Origin: Bacteroidota bacterium
GTDB taxonomy: Bacteria > Bacteroidota > Bacteroidia > NS11-12g > UBA955
NCBI GenBank assembly: GCA_025354385.1
Contig: JANXMZ010000071.1
Span: 1 to 64,000 of the forward strand
Direction of reading: 5' to 3'
DNA: 64,000 nucleotides
Both the position numbers and the translations under genes were made by a program. Shown piece after piece: positions 24,162 through 33,267 of the stretch (its first letter is position 1; each line of letters starts with the position of its first letter). The notes under the pieces were generated by a model. It was given only the letters and a program-made list of their open reading frames with translations. It was not told the DNA's origin and made no database searches.

Positions 24162-24234
24162 GGTAGTTAAAGGTCGCTATTATTTAAGCCAACAAACCTA
24201 CAAAAAAAAACTTAATTTCTTATGATATCGGGCA

Positions 24235-24816
24235 CTACCTAAAAGCCTTCAATTCTTGGATGAATTTGGAAACCGGAAAACCCATTACATTGTAATAACA
24301 ACCTTCTATTTTTTGAATGCCAACATACCCAATAAACTCCTGTATGCCATAGGCTCCTGCCTTATCCAATGGTTTAAATTGCTGTAAATAATACTGTATC
24401 ATTTCCTCCGTTAAATCATAAAAATACACCTTACTCTCATCATAAAAGGTATGGGTGGTCTTACTACTTTTTACACAAACACCCGTATAAACAGTGTGAA
24501 CATGGCCCGAAATTTTGCGCAACATTTCTGCAGCTTCGTCCATATTTTCTGGCTTATTTAACACCTCTTCTCCTAGCCAAACAACTGTATCCGCAGTTAC
24601 TAATAATTCATTTTCACTTAAGGGCAAATCGGAAGCCGCATTCTTCTTTTGTGCAAGATAAACTGGAATTTCATGTGCCTTTAAGTTAGCATCAAAATTT
24701 TCTTCTACATCAATTTTAACAATTTCTGTTTCAAAACCACTATGGCTCAACAGCATTTGCCTTCGTGGACTTTGCGAGGCCAACAATATTTTATATCTAA
24801 AAAAAGGAGTAACCAT
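24235..24816 (-). CDS. maf: Maf-family nucleoside triphosphate pyrophosphatase
   Basis: A 193-residue Maf protein. It shows the family start LLASQSPRRQMLLSHSGF, ADTVVWLGEEVLNKPENMDEA, SGHVHTVYTGVCV and DKAGAYGIQEF. Maf proteins hydrolyse modified or canonical nucleoside triphosphates such as dTTP and UTP to monophosphates, a house-cleaning role; some block septum formation when overproduced. It lies 3 bases after the UbiA-family gene in the same direction, so the two are one operon. Which subtype (YhdE or YceF) it is cannot be stated with certainty from sequence alone. Confidence 0.92.
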   Translation of the reverse strand: MVTPFFRYKILLASQSPRRQMLLSHSGFETEIVKIDVEENFDANLKAHEIPVYLAQKKNAASDLPLSENELLVTADTVVWLGEEVLNKPENMDEAAEMLRKISGHVHTVYTGVCVKSSKTTHTFYDESKVYFYDLTEEMIQYYLQQFKPLDKAGAYGIQEFIGYVGIQKIEGCYYNVMGFPVSKFIQELKAFR

Positions 24817-24819
24817 ATT

Positions 24820-25683
24820 TTAACTGAACAATAAATTAATTACACCAATTACCATAATGTATTTCATGAAGGTGCTCGATTGAAGATAACCTGCTTTGGT
24901 TTTAGCATTGGCAACATGGTTGATAAAATAAAAAAGTGAGAGCGTAATAATACCCATGAGTGCCCCATTCACACGCATACCTATGCGCCAGGCCAAAACC
25001 GCATAAATTCCACAAAGCACAATTAATATGGTGAGAAGAACAAACAAAAACAACTTTGCACCCTTTTCCCCTGCCAGTATTGGGTAAGTGTTATATCCCG
25101 CTGCTTTATCTCCTTCCATATCTTGCAGATCCTTTACAATTTCTCTGATTAAACTGGTAAAAAATGCAAATAAAATATAGCCAAATAAATTCAAGATTCC
25201 AATGTCAGTAGGTTTTGCTAGCAACATGCAAGAAACAATTACAGCAGCAGTGCACATGGCCACAAATAAATTACCTATCAATGGCAATTCCTTAAATTTA
25301 ATGGCATATAACCCTAAAAGCAAGGTGATGCTTACATTAATATTAAAATACATAAATCGATTGTGATTGGGTACTTTAAAAACAAGCGAAACAAGCAAGG
25401 AAATAACAGTAAGAACTAAGTATAAAACCCAAGCTTGCTTTTTTGAAATAAGGGTGCCAACCGTTAAACGTTCTGGTTTATTGATGCTATCTGTAAGAAC
25501 ATCAAAAATATCATTAATGACATAACCCGCTGCAGCAGTTAATACCGCTGGTATTATCAAGAGCAAAGCATTGTACCAATAATCTACAGCGACCTCATTT
25601 TTGAATTTAAAAAGCACAATAAACATTGTGAGTGCAACAATTCCGAGATTAATGGGCCTTACAATCTTTATTTTTTTTAACAC
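24820..25683 (-). CDS. UbiA-family prenyltransferase (GGGP synthase-like type)
   Basis: A 287-residue integral membrane prenyltransferase with about eight transmembrane segments. The first Asp-rich motif is NDIFDVLTDSINKPERL; the second is near REIVKDLQDMEGDKAAGYNT. UbiA enzymes attach isoprenoid chains to aromatic or glycerol-phosphate acceptors. In Bacteroidota the copy next to maf is usually annotated as geranylgeranylglycerol-phosphate geranylgeranyltransferase, but the acceptor here is unproven, and menaquinone or heme roles remain possible. It is the first gene of the pair with maf and divergent from the rhomboid gene. Confidence 0.85.
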   Translation of the reverse strand: MLKKIKIVRPINLGIVALTMFIVLFKFKNEVAVDYWYNALLLIIPAVLTAAAGYVINDIFDVLTDSINKPERLTVGTLISKKQAWVLYLVLTVISLLVSLVFKVPNHNRFMYFNINVSITLLLGLYAIKFKELPLIGNLFVAMCTAAVIVSCMLLAKPTDIGILNLFGYILFAFFTSLIREIVKDLQDMEGDKAAGYNTYPILAGEKGAKLFLFVLLTILIVLCGIYAVLAWRIGMRVNGALMGIITLSLFYFINHVANAKTKAGYLQSSTFMKYIMVIGVINLLFS

Positions 25684-25721
25684 ATTACAAATGTGCAGAT
25701 AAATTTTATTTTACAATCAAT

Positions 25722-25729
25722 TATCTTCG
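25722..25729 (+). promoter_or_regulatory. -7-like element before the rhomboid gene
   Basis: TATCTTCG has one mismatch to TAnnTTTG and ends 5 bases before ATG 25735. Transcription from it would start at or next to the ATG, making the message leaderless. It decides against the GTG at 25693, which lies upstream of the box. Confidence 0.45.
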
Positions 25730-25734
25730 CACAT

Positions 25735-26376
25735 ATGTTTAAAACCAATTGGTGGTTTGTACCCTGCCTTTATGTAATATTAATTTGGCTGGTTTTTATT
25801 CTGCAACAGGCTTATCCTATGGGGAACACATTAGCGCTTTACCCTCGGGACACTTCCCATTTATTGGGTATTTTCACCACCGTCTTTTTACACAGTAATT
25901 TATTGCATATTGCCTCTAATTCTTTACCGCTCATGGCGGGCCTTTTAGGTTTATTTTATTTTTACCGCGATATCTCCATGAAAGTGCTGCTCATTTGCCA
26001 TATTGCTACAGGCCTTTTTATTTGGATTTTTGCTCGCCCCGCCTACCATATTGGTGCTAGCGGACTGGTTTATGCCTTGGTTGTATTTTTACTCACAAGC
26101 GGTTTTATTCGGAAAAACAGACAATTAAAATTTTTAGCATTAGCAGTTCTTAGTATTCAAAGTGGGCTCATTTGGGGAGTTGTTCCTCAAGGCAATAATA
26201 TCAGTTGGGAAAGTCATTTAATTGGCGCTATCATTGGCATTATAACTGCTTTCATTTACAAAAATAAAGGTCCCTTGCCCGACGAAAAATTTTATTGGAA
26301 CGAGGAAGATCAACCCCATATTCACCATCAACACGACCCGGATGAATATGATAAGTTCGACCACAAGCATCATTAA
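25735..26376 (+). CDS. Rhomboid-family intramembrane serine protease
   Basis: A 213-residue polytopic protein with six hydrophobic segments. The rhomboid catalytic pair is visible: Ser109 in IGASGLVYALVVF (GxSG motif) and His161 in SWESHLIGAIIG. HSNLLHIASNSLPLMAG corresponds to the H/N-rich segment before TM3. Rhomboids cleave membrane proteins within or near the bilayer; the substrate is unknown. The C-terminal tail is rich in His and Asp (HIHHQHDPDEYDKFDHKHH), possibly metal-binding. The start at ATG 25735 was chosen over GTG 25693 because a -7 element lies between them. Its end overlaps convergent DUF1573 by four bases. Confidence 0.88.
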   Translation: MFKTNWWFVPCLYVILIWLVFILQQAYPMGNTLALYPRDTSHLLGIFTTVFLHSNLLHIASNSLPLMAGLLGLFYFYRDISMKVLLICHIATGLFIWIFARPAYHIGASGLVYALVVFLLTSGFIRKNRQLKFLALAVLSIQSGLIWGVVPQGNNISWESHLIGAIIGIITAFIYKNKGPLPDEKFYWNEEDQPHIHHQHDPDEYDKFDHKHH

Positions 26377-26831
26377 TGCTTAATTTTCTTATGTTTCTTT
26401 TTAGGTGCCTTATTAGGCAGAGATGCTGCTCCTCTTTTAACATCTGATTTTTTGATTATCACCGCCTTAAATCTGGCATAATTTTCCGCTGCATTGGAAA
26501 TAATAATAACCTCCTTCACCACAGAATGACCACCCCATCCAGCACTTAAAAACTTAACGTGGATAACCCCTTTTTCTCCCGGCTTAATAGGCCCTTTGGT
26601 AAACGAAGGATGGGTACATCCACAAGCTGGCCAAGCCTGCTTAATAACAAGATCCGACTTGCCAATATTGGTAAAAACAAAATCATAGACCACGGAATCA
26701 CCCTCTTGCACAATACCAAAATCTGCTGTGTCCAATTCAAATTTTATAATGGGTGGGCCTAATTCTTGAGCTTTACCAAGACCAATAAAACAAAGTGTTA
26801 AAAATAATAAAAGTTGCTTTTTGTCGAACAT
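26373..26831 (-). CDS. DUF1573 protein (secreted, ASPM/SPD-2-like fold)
   Basis: A 152-residue protein from ATG 26831; an earlier ATG at 26870 would add 13 residues before the signal peptide and is unlikely. The signal peptide is MFDKKQLLLFLTLCFIGLGKAQ. The mature part is the DUF1573 immunoglobulin-like domain: DTADFGIVQEGDSVVYDFVFTN, the GKSDLVIKQAWPACGCTHPSF strand with its typical CGC, and IKPGEKGVIHVKF. These are common exported proteins in Bacteroidota with unknown function. The tail is basic (KKKHKKIKH). It is divergent from the M13 peptidase gene, 39 bases away. Confidence 0.88.
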   Translation of the reverse strand: MFDKKQLLLFLTLCFIGLGKAQELGPPIIKFELDTADFGIVQEGDSVVYDFVFTNIGKSDLVIKQAWPACGCTHPSFTKGPIKPGEKGVIHVKFLSAGWGGHSVVKEVIIISNAAENYARFKAVIIKKSDVKRGAASLPNKAPKKKHKKIKH

Positions 26832-26870
26832 CTTGTTCAAATTTAGTAAAAAAATCTTATTCTTGCCCAT

Positions 26871-28931
26871 ATGAAATCAAATTATACCAAAATATTAGTG
26901 GCCACTGCTTTGGCTTCTTCTATAATGAGTTGCAATAATTCTTCAAATAAAATGTCGGAAAATACCAATACAAAAATCATTCCTGCATTCGATACCACCT
27001 CAATAGAAAAGAGCATCCGTCCTCAGGATGATTTTGATGGATATGCGAATGGCAATTGGAAAAAACTAAATCCAATACCAGCTACAGATGGCACTTGGGG
27101 AGCCTTTCATATCATTGACAAAGAAAATAGTGAAGTAAAACTTCGTGGAATTATTGATGAAGTTTTAAAACTTAAAGATGTGAATGAAGGCAGCGATGAA
27201 CAAAAAATAGGTGATATGTACCGCTCCTACATGGACACAATTCAAATTGAAAAATTGGGTTTATCACCTCTTCAAAACTATATCACTAAAATTGATAATA
27301 TTAAATCACTTGGTGATTGGGTAGCGGTAAATGGCGAATTACAAATGATAGGCGTTAGTTCTGTTGTGGGTATTTATGTTGATGCCGATGATAAAAACAG
27401 TAAAATGAACGCAGTAAAATGGGTTCAAAATGGTTTGAGTTTAGGTGAAAAAAGTTTTTACAGTGGTAAGGATGAGCGCATGATGATGATACGTTCGGAA
27501 TTCGTGAAACATGTAAACGACATGATGACACTTTGTGGCAAACCGAATGAAAAGGCAGGCGAATCGTTATTGGCTTTTGAAACTGCTTTAGCCAATGCAC
27601 AATTGAGCAATGTTGAATTGCGCGACCCAGTAAAAACTTACAATAAAATTAATAGTGCCGAATTAAAAACCCTTTCTAAAAATGTCAATTGGGAATTGTT
27701 TGCGAGCAAACAGAATGTAAATAGTGATGTTATTATTATACAAAGTAAAAAATATTTCAGCGATTTAAATACGCTTTTGAGTAACACAAATATCGAAACA
27801 TTGAAACTTTTTACATTCTATAAATTGATTAATGAATTCGGTTATTACTTGCCAAAAAACATTAAAGTAGCGCGTTTTAATTTTTACGGCAAAACAATGG
27901 CTGGTATCAAAGAACAAAAGAAAAGAGATATTCAAGCCATTGATGTAACAGAAGGTGTTGGTAATGGCAATATCATCGGTCGCTTATACGTGAAACAATT
28001 CTTTCCAGAAAGTTCTAAAAATAAAATGGTAGAGATGATAGAAAATGTTAGAACTGTTTATGGAGAAAGAATAGATAAGCTCACTTGGATGGGCGATAGT
28101 ACTAAAGTAATGGCCAAGAAAAAACTTTCTACCTTTACCTATAAAATTGGTTACCCAGATAAGTGGGAAGATTATTCCAACATTAAAATAAAACCAAATG
28201 CATTAATAGAAAACATTCTTTCTAATACACTTTGGAACCACAATAAAATGGTTAGCGATATTGGCCAACAAGTTGACAAAGAACGTTGGGGCTTCTCTCC
28301 TCAAACTGTAAATGCTTATTACAATCCTTTGAATAACGAAGTGGTGTTTCCCGCAGGAATTCTACAGGCCCCATTCTTCAATCCAAATGCCGATGATGCA
28401 GTAAACTATGGTGGCATAATAGCAGTAATTGGCCATGAATTTACCCATGGTTTTGACGACCAAGGTGCGCAATACGATGAAGTTGGAAATTTACGTAACT
28501 GGTGGAGCAATGACGATTTGAATAACTTCAAAGGCTTGAGCAAAAATTACATCAATTACTTTGCGGCCTTCGAACCAATCAAAGGCGTGCATATTAATGG
28601 TGAACTTACAATTGGTGAAAATATTGCCGACTTAGGTGGATTAACGCTTGCTTATAATGCCTTATTGCGTTCATTAAAAGGCAAACCTGAACCTGCAAAA
28701 ATTGATGGTTTCACATGGCAACAAAGATTCTTCTTGAGTTGGGCACAAGTATGGCACAACAATATCAAAGATGAAGAATTGAGAAACAGATTGCAGACGG
28801 ATCCTCACTCACCTGCTCGATATAGAATTAATGGACCTCTGAAACATTTACAAGAATTTTACGATGCCTTTGGTGTAAAAGAAGGCGATAAAATGTGGAT
28901 TCCTGTAAATGAAAGAGTTTTGATTTGGTAA
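26871..28931 (+). CDS. M13-family (neprilysin/PepO) zinc endopeptidase, lipoprotein
   Basis: A 686-residue metallopeptidase. The N-terminus is a lipoprotein signal (...ASSIMSC, Cys21), so it is anchored in a membrane facing the periplasm or the outside. M13 landmarks: the NAYYNPLNNEVVFPAGILQ substrate-binding segment, H522-E523-F-T-H526 as the zinc motif, and G582-E583-N-I-A-D with the third zinc ligand E583. DPHSPARYRINGPL and a final Trp are also typical. It cleaves oligopeptides of up to a few dozen residues, so a role in peptide nutrition is likely. A stem-loop follows the stop. Confidence 0.94.
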   Translation: MKSNYTKILVATALASSIMSCNNSSNKMSENTNTKIIPAFDTTSIEKSIRPQDDFDGYANGNWKKLNPIPATDGTWGAFHIIDKENSEVKLRGIIDEVLKLKDVNEGSDEQKIGDMYRSYMDTIQIEKLGLSPLQNYITKIDNIKSLGDWVAVNGELQMIGVSSVVGIYVDADDKNSKMNAVKWVQNGLSLGEKSFYSGKDERMMMIRSEFVKHVNDMMTLCGKPNEKAGESLLAFETALANAQLSNVELRDPVKTYNKINSAELKTLSKNVNWELFASKQNVNSDVIIIQSKKYFSDLNTLLSNTNIETLKLFTFYKLINEFGYYLPKNIKVARFNFYGKTMAGIKEQKKRDIQAIDVTEGVGNGNIIGRLYVKQFFPESSKNKMVEMIENVRTVYGERIDKLTWMGDSTKVMAKKKLSTFTYKIGYPDKWEDYSNIKIKPNALIENILSNTLWNHNKMVSDIGQQVDKERWGFSPQTVNAYYNPLNNEVVFPAGILQAPFFNPNADDAVNYGGIIAVIGHEFTHGFDDQGAQYDEVGNLRNWWSNDDLNNFKGLSKNYINYFAAFEPIKGVHINGELTIGENIADLGGLTLAYNALLRSLKGKPEPAKIDGFTWQQRFFLSWAQVWHNNIKDEELRNRLQTDPHSPARYRINGPLKHLQEFYDAFGVKEGDKMWIPVNERVLIW

Positions 28932-28963
28932 ACTAAGTTGACTATCATTTTCAACTCAGTTTT
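28930..28963 (+). terminator. Possible terminator hairpin after the M13 peptidase
   Basis: AAACTAAGTTGA pairs with TCAACTCAGTTT with one mismatch around a 10-base loop, followed by a short TTTTC. The U-run is weak, so termination may be partial, or the hairpin may only stabilise the message. Confidence 0.45.
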
Positions 28964-28988
28964 CAATCTACACTTATAATAATTTTGT

Positions 28989-29600
28989 ATGCTTTGGTAT
29001 CAGTCCATACCCGTTTGGTTTCAAAAAGTCTTCAAACTTTTGGAGTGGCAGATTCCCAATGACAGCAATACAGTATACTTAACTTTTGATGATGGCCCAC
29101 ACCCAGAAATAACCCCTTGGGTATTAAATGAATTGGACAAACAAAATGCAAAAGCTACATTCTTTTGTGTGGGCGATAATGCCAAAAAGTTTCCCGAAAC
29201 TTATCAGCATATTTTAGCAGCAGGACATCAAACTGGGAATCATACCATGCACCATTTAAAGGGTTGGAAAACAATTGATGAAATATACATTGACAATGTT
29301 GAGCAATGCGCCCATTATGTTGATAGCATATTATTACGCCCCCCATACGGCCGCATAAAAAAATCTCAAATCGCCAAACTTAAAAACAATTTTCGTATCA
29401 TCATGTGGAGCTTGTTATCTTGCGATTTCGAAAAAAATTTAAATACAGCAAAAGCCCTTGAAGGGTTAAAGAAAAATACAAAATCAGGCAGTATCGTCGT
29501 TTTTCACGATTCAGTTAAAGCCGAAAAAAATCTTAAGATTCTGTTGCCATTGTATTTACAATTTCTTAATGAAAAAGGATTTAATTGCAAGGCAATATGA
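28989..29600 (+). CDS. Polysaccharide deacetylase (NodB-homology, CE4)
   Basis: A 203-residue carbohydrate esterase 4 protein. Motif 1 is TFDDGPHPE (the two Asp bind metal and act as base), motif 2 is GNHTMHH (metal His), motif 3 is LLRPPYGRI, and VFHDSVKA holds the C-terminal catalytic His. It removes acetyl groups from peptidoglycan or a surface N-acetylhexosamine polymer. No signal peptide is seen, only a hydrophobic start, so export is unclear. Its stop overlaps the GT2 start as ATGA. A perfect -7 match (TAATTTTG) ends 2 bases before the ATG, too close to drive this start. Confidence 0.9.
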   Translation: MLWYQSIPVWFQKVFKLLEWQIPNDSNTVYLTFDDGPHPEITPWVLNELDKQNAKATFFCVGDNAKKFPETYQHILAAGHQTGNHTMHHLKGWKTIDEIYIDNVEQCAHYVDSILLRPPYGRIKKSQIAKLKNNFRIIMWSLLSCDFEKNLNTAKALEGLKKNTKSGSIVVFHDSVKAEKNLKILLPLYLQFLNEKGFNCKAI

Positions 29601-30709
29601 TGCTCTTTTTTTATCTGTTATTTTCGGTTTGCCTATTGTATATTCTCATTCAATTATTTTATTTAATTACACTTCATCGCGCTAAAAATTCACCCTTAAA
29701 TTCCCCCACAAATTTCCCGTTTATAAGTATTTTAGTGGCCGCAAGAAACGAAGAGGACAATATTCTGAATTGTTTAAAAAGTCTTGCTATTTTAGACTAT
29801 CCCCAAGATAAAATTGAAATACTCATTGGCAACGATTTAAGCACAGATGCTACAGGTACTGTAATTGAAAATTTTATTACAGCGCATACACAATTTAGGT
29901 GTATACATTTAAATGGCGAAGAGTTCCCTCAAACTAAAGGAAAAGCACGCGTGCTGGCAGTATTGGCTGAGCAAGCTAAAGGGGAAATCATTCTGATTAC
30001 AGATGCAGACATTGTTGTGAATCCGAAATGGGCCTCAGGCATGACTAGCTCCTTAATACAATCTAAAGCGGGATTAGTGGCGGGTGTTACGAATATCAAA
30101 GCTCACAATCTTTTTACACAATTCCAGCAAGTAGACTGGTTGTATTTCATGGGCATTTTTTTCACTTTTTCATTTATTAAAAGACCCATATCAGCCGTTG
30201 GCAATAACATGGCGTTTTGGAAAAAAGCATATTTAGAAACGGGAGGTTATCCTGCCATCCCATTTAGTATTACAGAAGATTACGCCCTCTTTAAAGCCAT
30301 ACGCAGCAAGGGCTACCAAACAATTCAATTAATGAATCAAGAAACTTTATTGTATTCCAAACCCATAGATACTTTGATGGGTTTATTAAAACAAAGAAAA
30401 CGATGGTTGGTGGGTGGCTATGATTTACCTGCCTATTACCGCGCCATGATTTTTGTTTTTGGTGCTTGGTATATTTGTTTGCCCATTCTATTTTTTATGG
30501 GGCATTGGGCGTTGGCCTTGGGTATGTTGGTGATAAAAGATTTTATCCAATTGTTTCAGATCATTAAAATCAATAATAATTTGAATCTAAAGATAGAACA
30601 CCCCATCGCTGTTTTATTATACGATGTTTACTTATTTCTGATCATTCCAATAACGGTTCTGTATTTTTTTATGCCTGGAAAAACCGTTTGGAAAGGCCGA
30701 AAATACTAG
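29597..30709 (+). CDS. Processive GT2-type glycosyltransferase, membrane-bound
   Basis: A 370-residue protein from ATG 29597, chosen because it gives the ATGA overlap with the deacetylase stop; ATG 29600 is also possible. An N-terminal membrane segment (about 1-25) is followed by the GT2 fold: SILVAARNEEDNILNCL, the nucleotide-binding IGNDLSTDAT, the DXD-type ITDADIVV, the acceptor-site TEDYALF and QRKRWLVGG (Q..RW). C-terminal membrane segments begin near residue 275. The QxxRW motif suggests polymerisation or lipid-linked transfer. Pairing with a polysaccharide deacetylase suggests a small surface-glycan unit like poly-N-acetylglucosamine systems, but no porin or other partners lie nearby. 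Confidence 0.88.
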   Translation: MMLFFYLLFSVCLLYILIQLFYLITLHRAKNSPLNSPTNFPFISILVAARNEEDNILNCLKSLAILDYPQDKIEILIGNDLSTDATGTVIENFITAHTQFRCIHLNGEEFPQTKGKARVLAVLAEQAKGEIILITDADIVVNPKWASGMTSSLIQSKAGLVAGVTNIKAHNLFTQFQQVDWLYFMGIFFTFSFIKRPISAVGNNMAFWKKAYLETGGYPAIPFSITEDYALFKAIRSKGYQTIQLMNQETLLYSKPIDTLMGLLKQRKRWLVGGYDLPAYYRAMIFVFGAWYICLPILFFMGHWALALGMLVIKDFIQLFQIIKINNNLNLKIEHPIAVLLYDVYLFLIIPITVLYFFMPGKTVWKGRKY

Positions 30710-30717
30710 GCAATCGA

Positions 30718-31320
30718 CTAATGCATCCTATCGCCCCTCAATTCGAGACCTTTCATAATTTCCGCTTCAGCCAACAAGAATTCATTCCAACGGTTCATCA
30801 CATACTCGGCCGGCATTACTTCCTTTGCCAATTGTAAAAAGGTATGGTAATGTCCCGCTTCACTCTCCATAAATTCTCTGTAAAAATTTTTCAGATAATC
30901 ATCACTGATATGCAAACTAAGCAAACGGAAGCGTTCGCAACTTCTAGCCTCAATCATAGCGCTAATGAGCAATTTCTCTACCATCACCTCCTTGGGCTTT
31001 AATCCCATTTTTTCCAATCCGAACAATTGCTTCACGTACTCATCCTTTCGTGGTAGTGCCAATTCTAAACCTCGGCTCTTTAGTTCTTTTAAAACCCTTC
31101 TGAAATGCCCCCACTCCTCTGCAACAATAGGGGTCACCTGCTCCACCAAAGCAGCATTGTGAGCATATTTTACAATCAAAGAAATACAAGTGGTAGCAGC
31201 CTTTTGTTCGCACCAAGCATGATCGCTCAATATTTCGCCAATATTCATTTCTGCTATATTCACCCAACGAGGGTCGGTGGCCATTTGCAGGCCCAGCTTT
31301 GTTTTTTGATTTTCTTGCAT
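30718..31320 (-). CDS. miaE: tRNA-(ms2io6A37) hydroxylase MiaE
   Basis: A 200-residue diiron hydroxylase of the ferritin-like fold. It oxidises the isopentenyl side chain of ms2i6A at position 37 of tRNAs reading UNN codons, and needs oxygen. Metal-ligand motifs are visible: EQKAATTCISL (helix 1 Glu), EEWGHFRRVL (ExxH), EARSCERFRLL and ESEAGHYHTF (second ExxH). Its presence supports an organism that meets oxygen. Its ATG overlaps the stop of the MFS transporter gene by one base (TAATG), so the two are co-transcribed; a functional link is not obvious. Confidence 0.9.
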   Translation of the reverse strand: MQENQKTKLGLQMATDPRWVNIAEMNIGEILSDHAWCEQKAATTCISLIVKYAHNAALVEQVTPIVAEEWGHFRRVLKELKSRGLELALPRKDEYVKQLFGLEKMGLKPKEVMVEKLLISAMIEARSCERFRLLSLHISDDYLKNFYREFMESEAGHYHTFLQLAKEVMPAEYVMNRWNEFLLAEAEIMKGLELRGDRMH

Positions 31321-32552
31321 TAGTCAATTTCGTGATAATCCAAATCTTTGCTGAAAGTTTCCTTTGTAAAATAAACTGCTATTAAAGAAATAGCTAAGCA
31401 AATACCTCCTACTATAAATGCAGATGTTTGATGATTCGTTGTATTGGATAAATATTTATAACTTATTGTAATTGGAACCACTAACCCCCTCACAAAATTG
31501 GGAGCAGTATTGGTAACGGTACTTCTTATATTCGTTCCAAAGCTTTCGGATGCCACTTGAACAAATAAGGCCCAATAGCCAGTTCCAAATCCCAATAAGA
31601 AACAAACCCATCTAAAATGGTCTATTGTCATTTCGGGGGTATTTAAATAGTAAATAATTACACTTGCCGAAATAACCATGTAAATTAAAATGACCTTTCT
31701 CCTGCTTTTCAATACCTGACTTAATACACCACTTAAAAGATCGCCTGCAGAAAGACCAATATAAGCATACATAACAGCCTGTCCAACCATTTTATCTTTC
31801 GGAAAACCATCCGTCAATACAACAAAATCTGATGATAAATTTATAAGAACAGCAATCATAAACCATATAGGTACGCCAATTAATATGCAATTAATATATT
31901 TGAAAGTAGTTTCTCCCCTTTTAAAAAGCATAAAAATATTACCCCGCTTTACATTGGTTGCTGCTTTTACATTTTTATACATTCCCGATTCCAAGGCACC
32001 TGCACGCAAAGCTAATAAGGCCAACCCCAATCCACCTCCAATGAAGTAAGACGTTTGCCAATCAAATTTTGCTCCAATTTGCGAAGCAACAACAGCACCC
32101 AAAGCACCAAATGATACAATTATCATTGTTCCTATGCCTCTTTTGTCTTTGTGAAGTGTTTCGCTTACAAGTGTAATACCTGCACCCAATTCTCCCGCCA
32201 GTCCTATCCCAGCAATAAATCTACAAATAATATATTGGGTCATGTTTTGAACCAAACCATTGGCAATATTGGCCAATGAATACATCAATATTGAGCCGAA
32301 TAAAACGGAAATTCTTCCCTTCTTATCTCCCAATATCCCCCACAAAAGACCGCCAAGCATCATACCAAACATTTGCCAATTAAAAAGAATATGCTCCGAA
32401 TCTTTAAAAGCTTGACCAATGATTCCAATGCTCTCAAGGCTAGCCTTTTTCACAACATTGTATAAAATTAGGTCATATATATCAACGAAATAACCCAAGG
32501 CGGCAATTACTACAATCCAATAGACATTTCTGGTATTTTCTGCTTTAGCCAT
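31320..32552 (-). CDS. MFS transporter (12 TM, ProP/sugar-porter-like)
   Basis: A 410-residue major facilitator protein with about twelve transmembrane segments. The family loop motif appears as GILGDKKGRISVLFGS between TM2 and TM3, and RFIAGIGLAGELGAGITLVSE near TM4-5 is like metabolite:H+ symporters (ProP, KgtP and similar). The N-terminus places FVDIYDLILYNVV in TM1, as in those groups. The substrate is unknown; organic acids or osmolytes are plausible. It is divergent from the ribosomal protein operon, with 115 bases between. It leads the two-gene unit with miaE. Confidence 0.88.
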   Translation of the reverse strand: MAKAENTRNVYWIVVIAALGYFVDIYDLILYNVVKKASLESIGIIGQAFKDSEHILFNWQMFGMMLGGLLWGILGDKKGRISVLFGSILMYSLANIANGLVQNMTQYIICRFIAGIGLAGELGAGITLVSETLHKDKRGIGTMIIVSFGALGAVVASQIGAKFDWQTSYFIGGGLGLALLALRAGALESGMYKNVKAATNVKRGNIFMLFKRGETTFKYINCILIGVPIWFMIAVLINLSSDFVVLTDGFPKDKMVGQAVMYAYIGLSAGDLLSGVLSQVLKSRRKVILIYMVISASVIIYYLNTPEMTIDHFRWVCFLLGFGTGYWALFVQVASESFGTNIRSTVTNTAPNFVRGLVVPITISYKYLSNTTNHQTSAFIVGGICLAISLIAVYFTKETFSKDLDYHEID

Positions 32553-32614
32553 GACGCAAAACTATTGATTTTATTGAAAAAATAAGTCTGTCAAAAAAAA
32601 AAATTAAAATCTGC

Positions 32615-32646
32615 TTGGTTAATTAAGAAGATTTTCCCTACTTTTG
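32615..32646 (+). promoter_or_regulatory. Bacteroidota-type promoter of rpmB-rpmG-DUF4295
   Basis: TTG at 32615-32617 and TACTTTTG at 32639-32646 are separated by 21 bases, close to the expected -33/-7 geometry. The ATG of rpmB is at 32668, 21 bases after the -7 box. Confidence 0.65.
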
Positions 32647-32667
32647 CAGTCCCAAAAAATTTAAATC

Positions 32668-32901
32668 ATGTCACGTATTTGTGATCTAACAGGAAAAAAA
32701 GCATTAGCGGGTAACAACGTTTCGCATAGTAATCATAAAACTAAGCGCAGATTCCATGTAAATTTACAGGAAAAACGTTTTTTTATTCCGGAAACTGGTG
32801 AGTGGATCAGATTAAAAGTATCCACATCTGCCATCAGAACAATCAATAAGATTGGTATTACAGAGGCCTTAAACAGAGTATTCAAGAAAGGAAGCATATA
32901 A
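32668..32901 (+). CDS. rpmB: 50S ribosomal protein L28
   Basis: A 77-residue protein with the L28 pattern: it starts [20 protein letters not shown], then [18 protein letters not shown] and the C-terminal [19 protein letters not shown]. It binds 23S rRNA near the exit region of the large subunit. The first gene of a compact ribosomal operon with rpmG one base after it. Single Cys only, so no zinc-ribbon form. Confidence 0.97.
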   Translation: MSRICDLTGKKALAGNNVSHSNHKTKRRFHVNLQEKRFFIPETGEWIRLKVSTSAIRTINKIGITEALNRVFKKGSI

Positions 32902-32902
32902 T

Positions 32903-33085
32903 ATGGCAAAGAGAGGTAATCGCATACAAGTAATATTAGAGTGCACAGAACAAAAAAATTCTGATGTACCAGGAATGAGTCGTTACATTACAACGAAAAA
33001 TAAAAAAACTACTACAGAAAGAATTGAATTAAAAAAATACAATCCTTTCATGAAGAAAGTTACAGTTCATAAAGAAATTAAATAA
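32903..33085 (+). CDS. rpmG: 50S ribosomal protein L33
   Basis: A 60-residue L33 ([41 protein letters not shown]). Only one Cys is present, so this is the zinc-independent form, which lacks the usual CxxC pairs. It sits between rpmB and the DUF4295 gene, with 1 and 9 bases between. All three are probably one message ending at the terminator at 33268. Confidence 0.97.
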   Translation: MAKRGNRIQVILECTEQKNSDVPGMSRYITTKNKKTTTERIELKKYNPFMKKVTVHKEIK

Positions 33086-33094
33086 TAACCAACC

Positions 33095-33247
33095 ATGGCA
33101 AAGAAAGTTGTTGCAACATTAAAAACCGCAGGCGAAGGCAAAGATTACGTAAAAATTTTCAAAGCTGTAAAATCCAAAAACGGAGCCTATTCATTTAAAG
33201 AAGAAATAGTATCTGGTGAAGATGCTAAGAATTACTTTAAAAAATAA
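33095..33247 (+). CDS. DUF4295 small basic protein
   Basis: A 50-residue frame from ATG 33095 to TAA 33245-33247: it starts AKKVVATLKTAGEGKDYVKI, is rich in Lys, and ends with YFKK. It matches the DUF4295 family, found directly after rpmG in Bacteroidota and nowhere else that I know of. The conserved position suggests a ribosome-associated protein. It is below common length cut-offs for gene calling. The terminator lies 20 bases downstream. Confidence 0.9.
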   Translation: MAKKVVATLKTAGEGKDYVKIFKAVKSKNGAYSFKEEIVSGEDAKNYFKK

Positions 33248-33267
33248 ATTAACTCATTTATAAATTG

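Noticed and set aside
26832..26870. Start of the DUF1573 gene at ATG 26870
   Set aside because: It would place 13 residues before a perfect signal peptide and abut the divergent ATG at 26871; ATG 26831 fits better.
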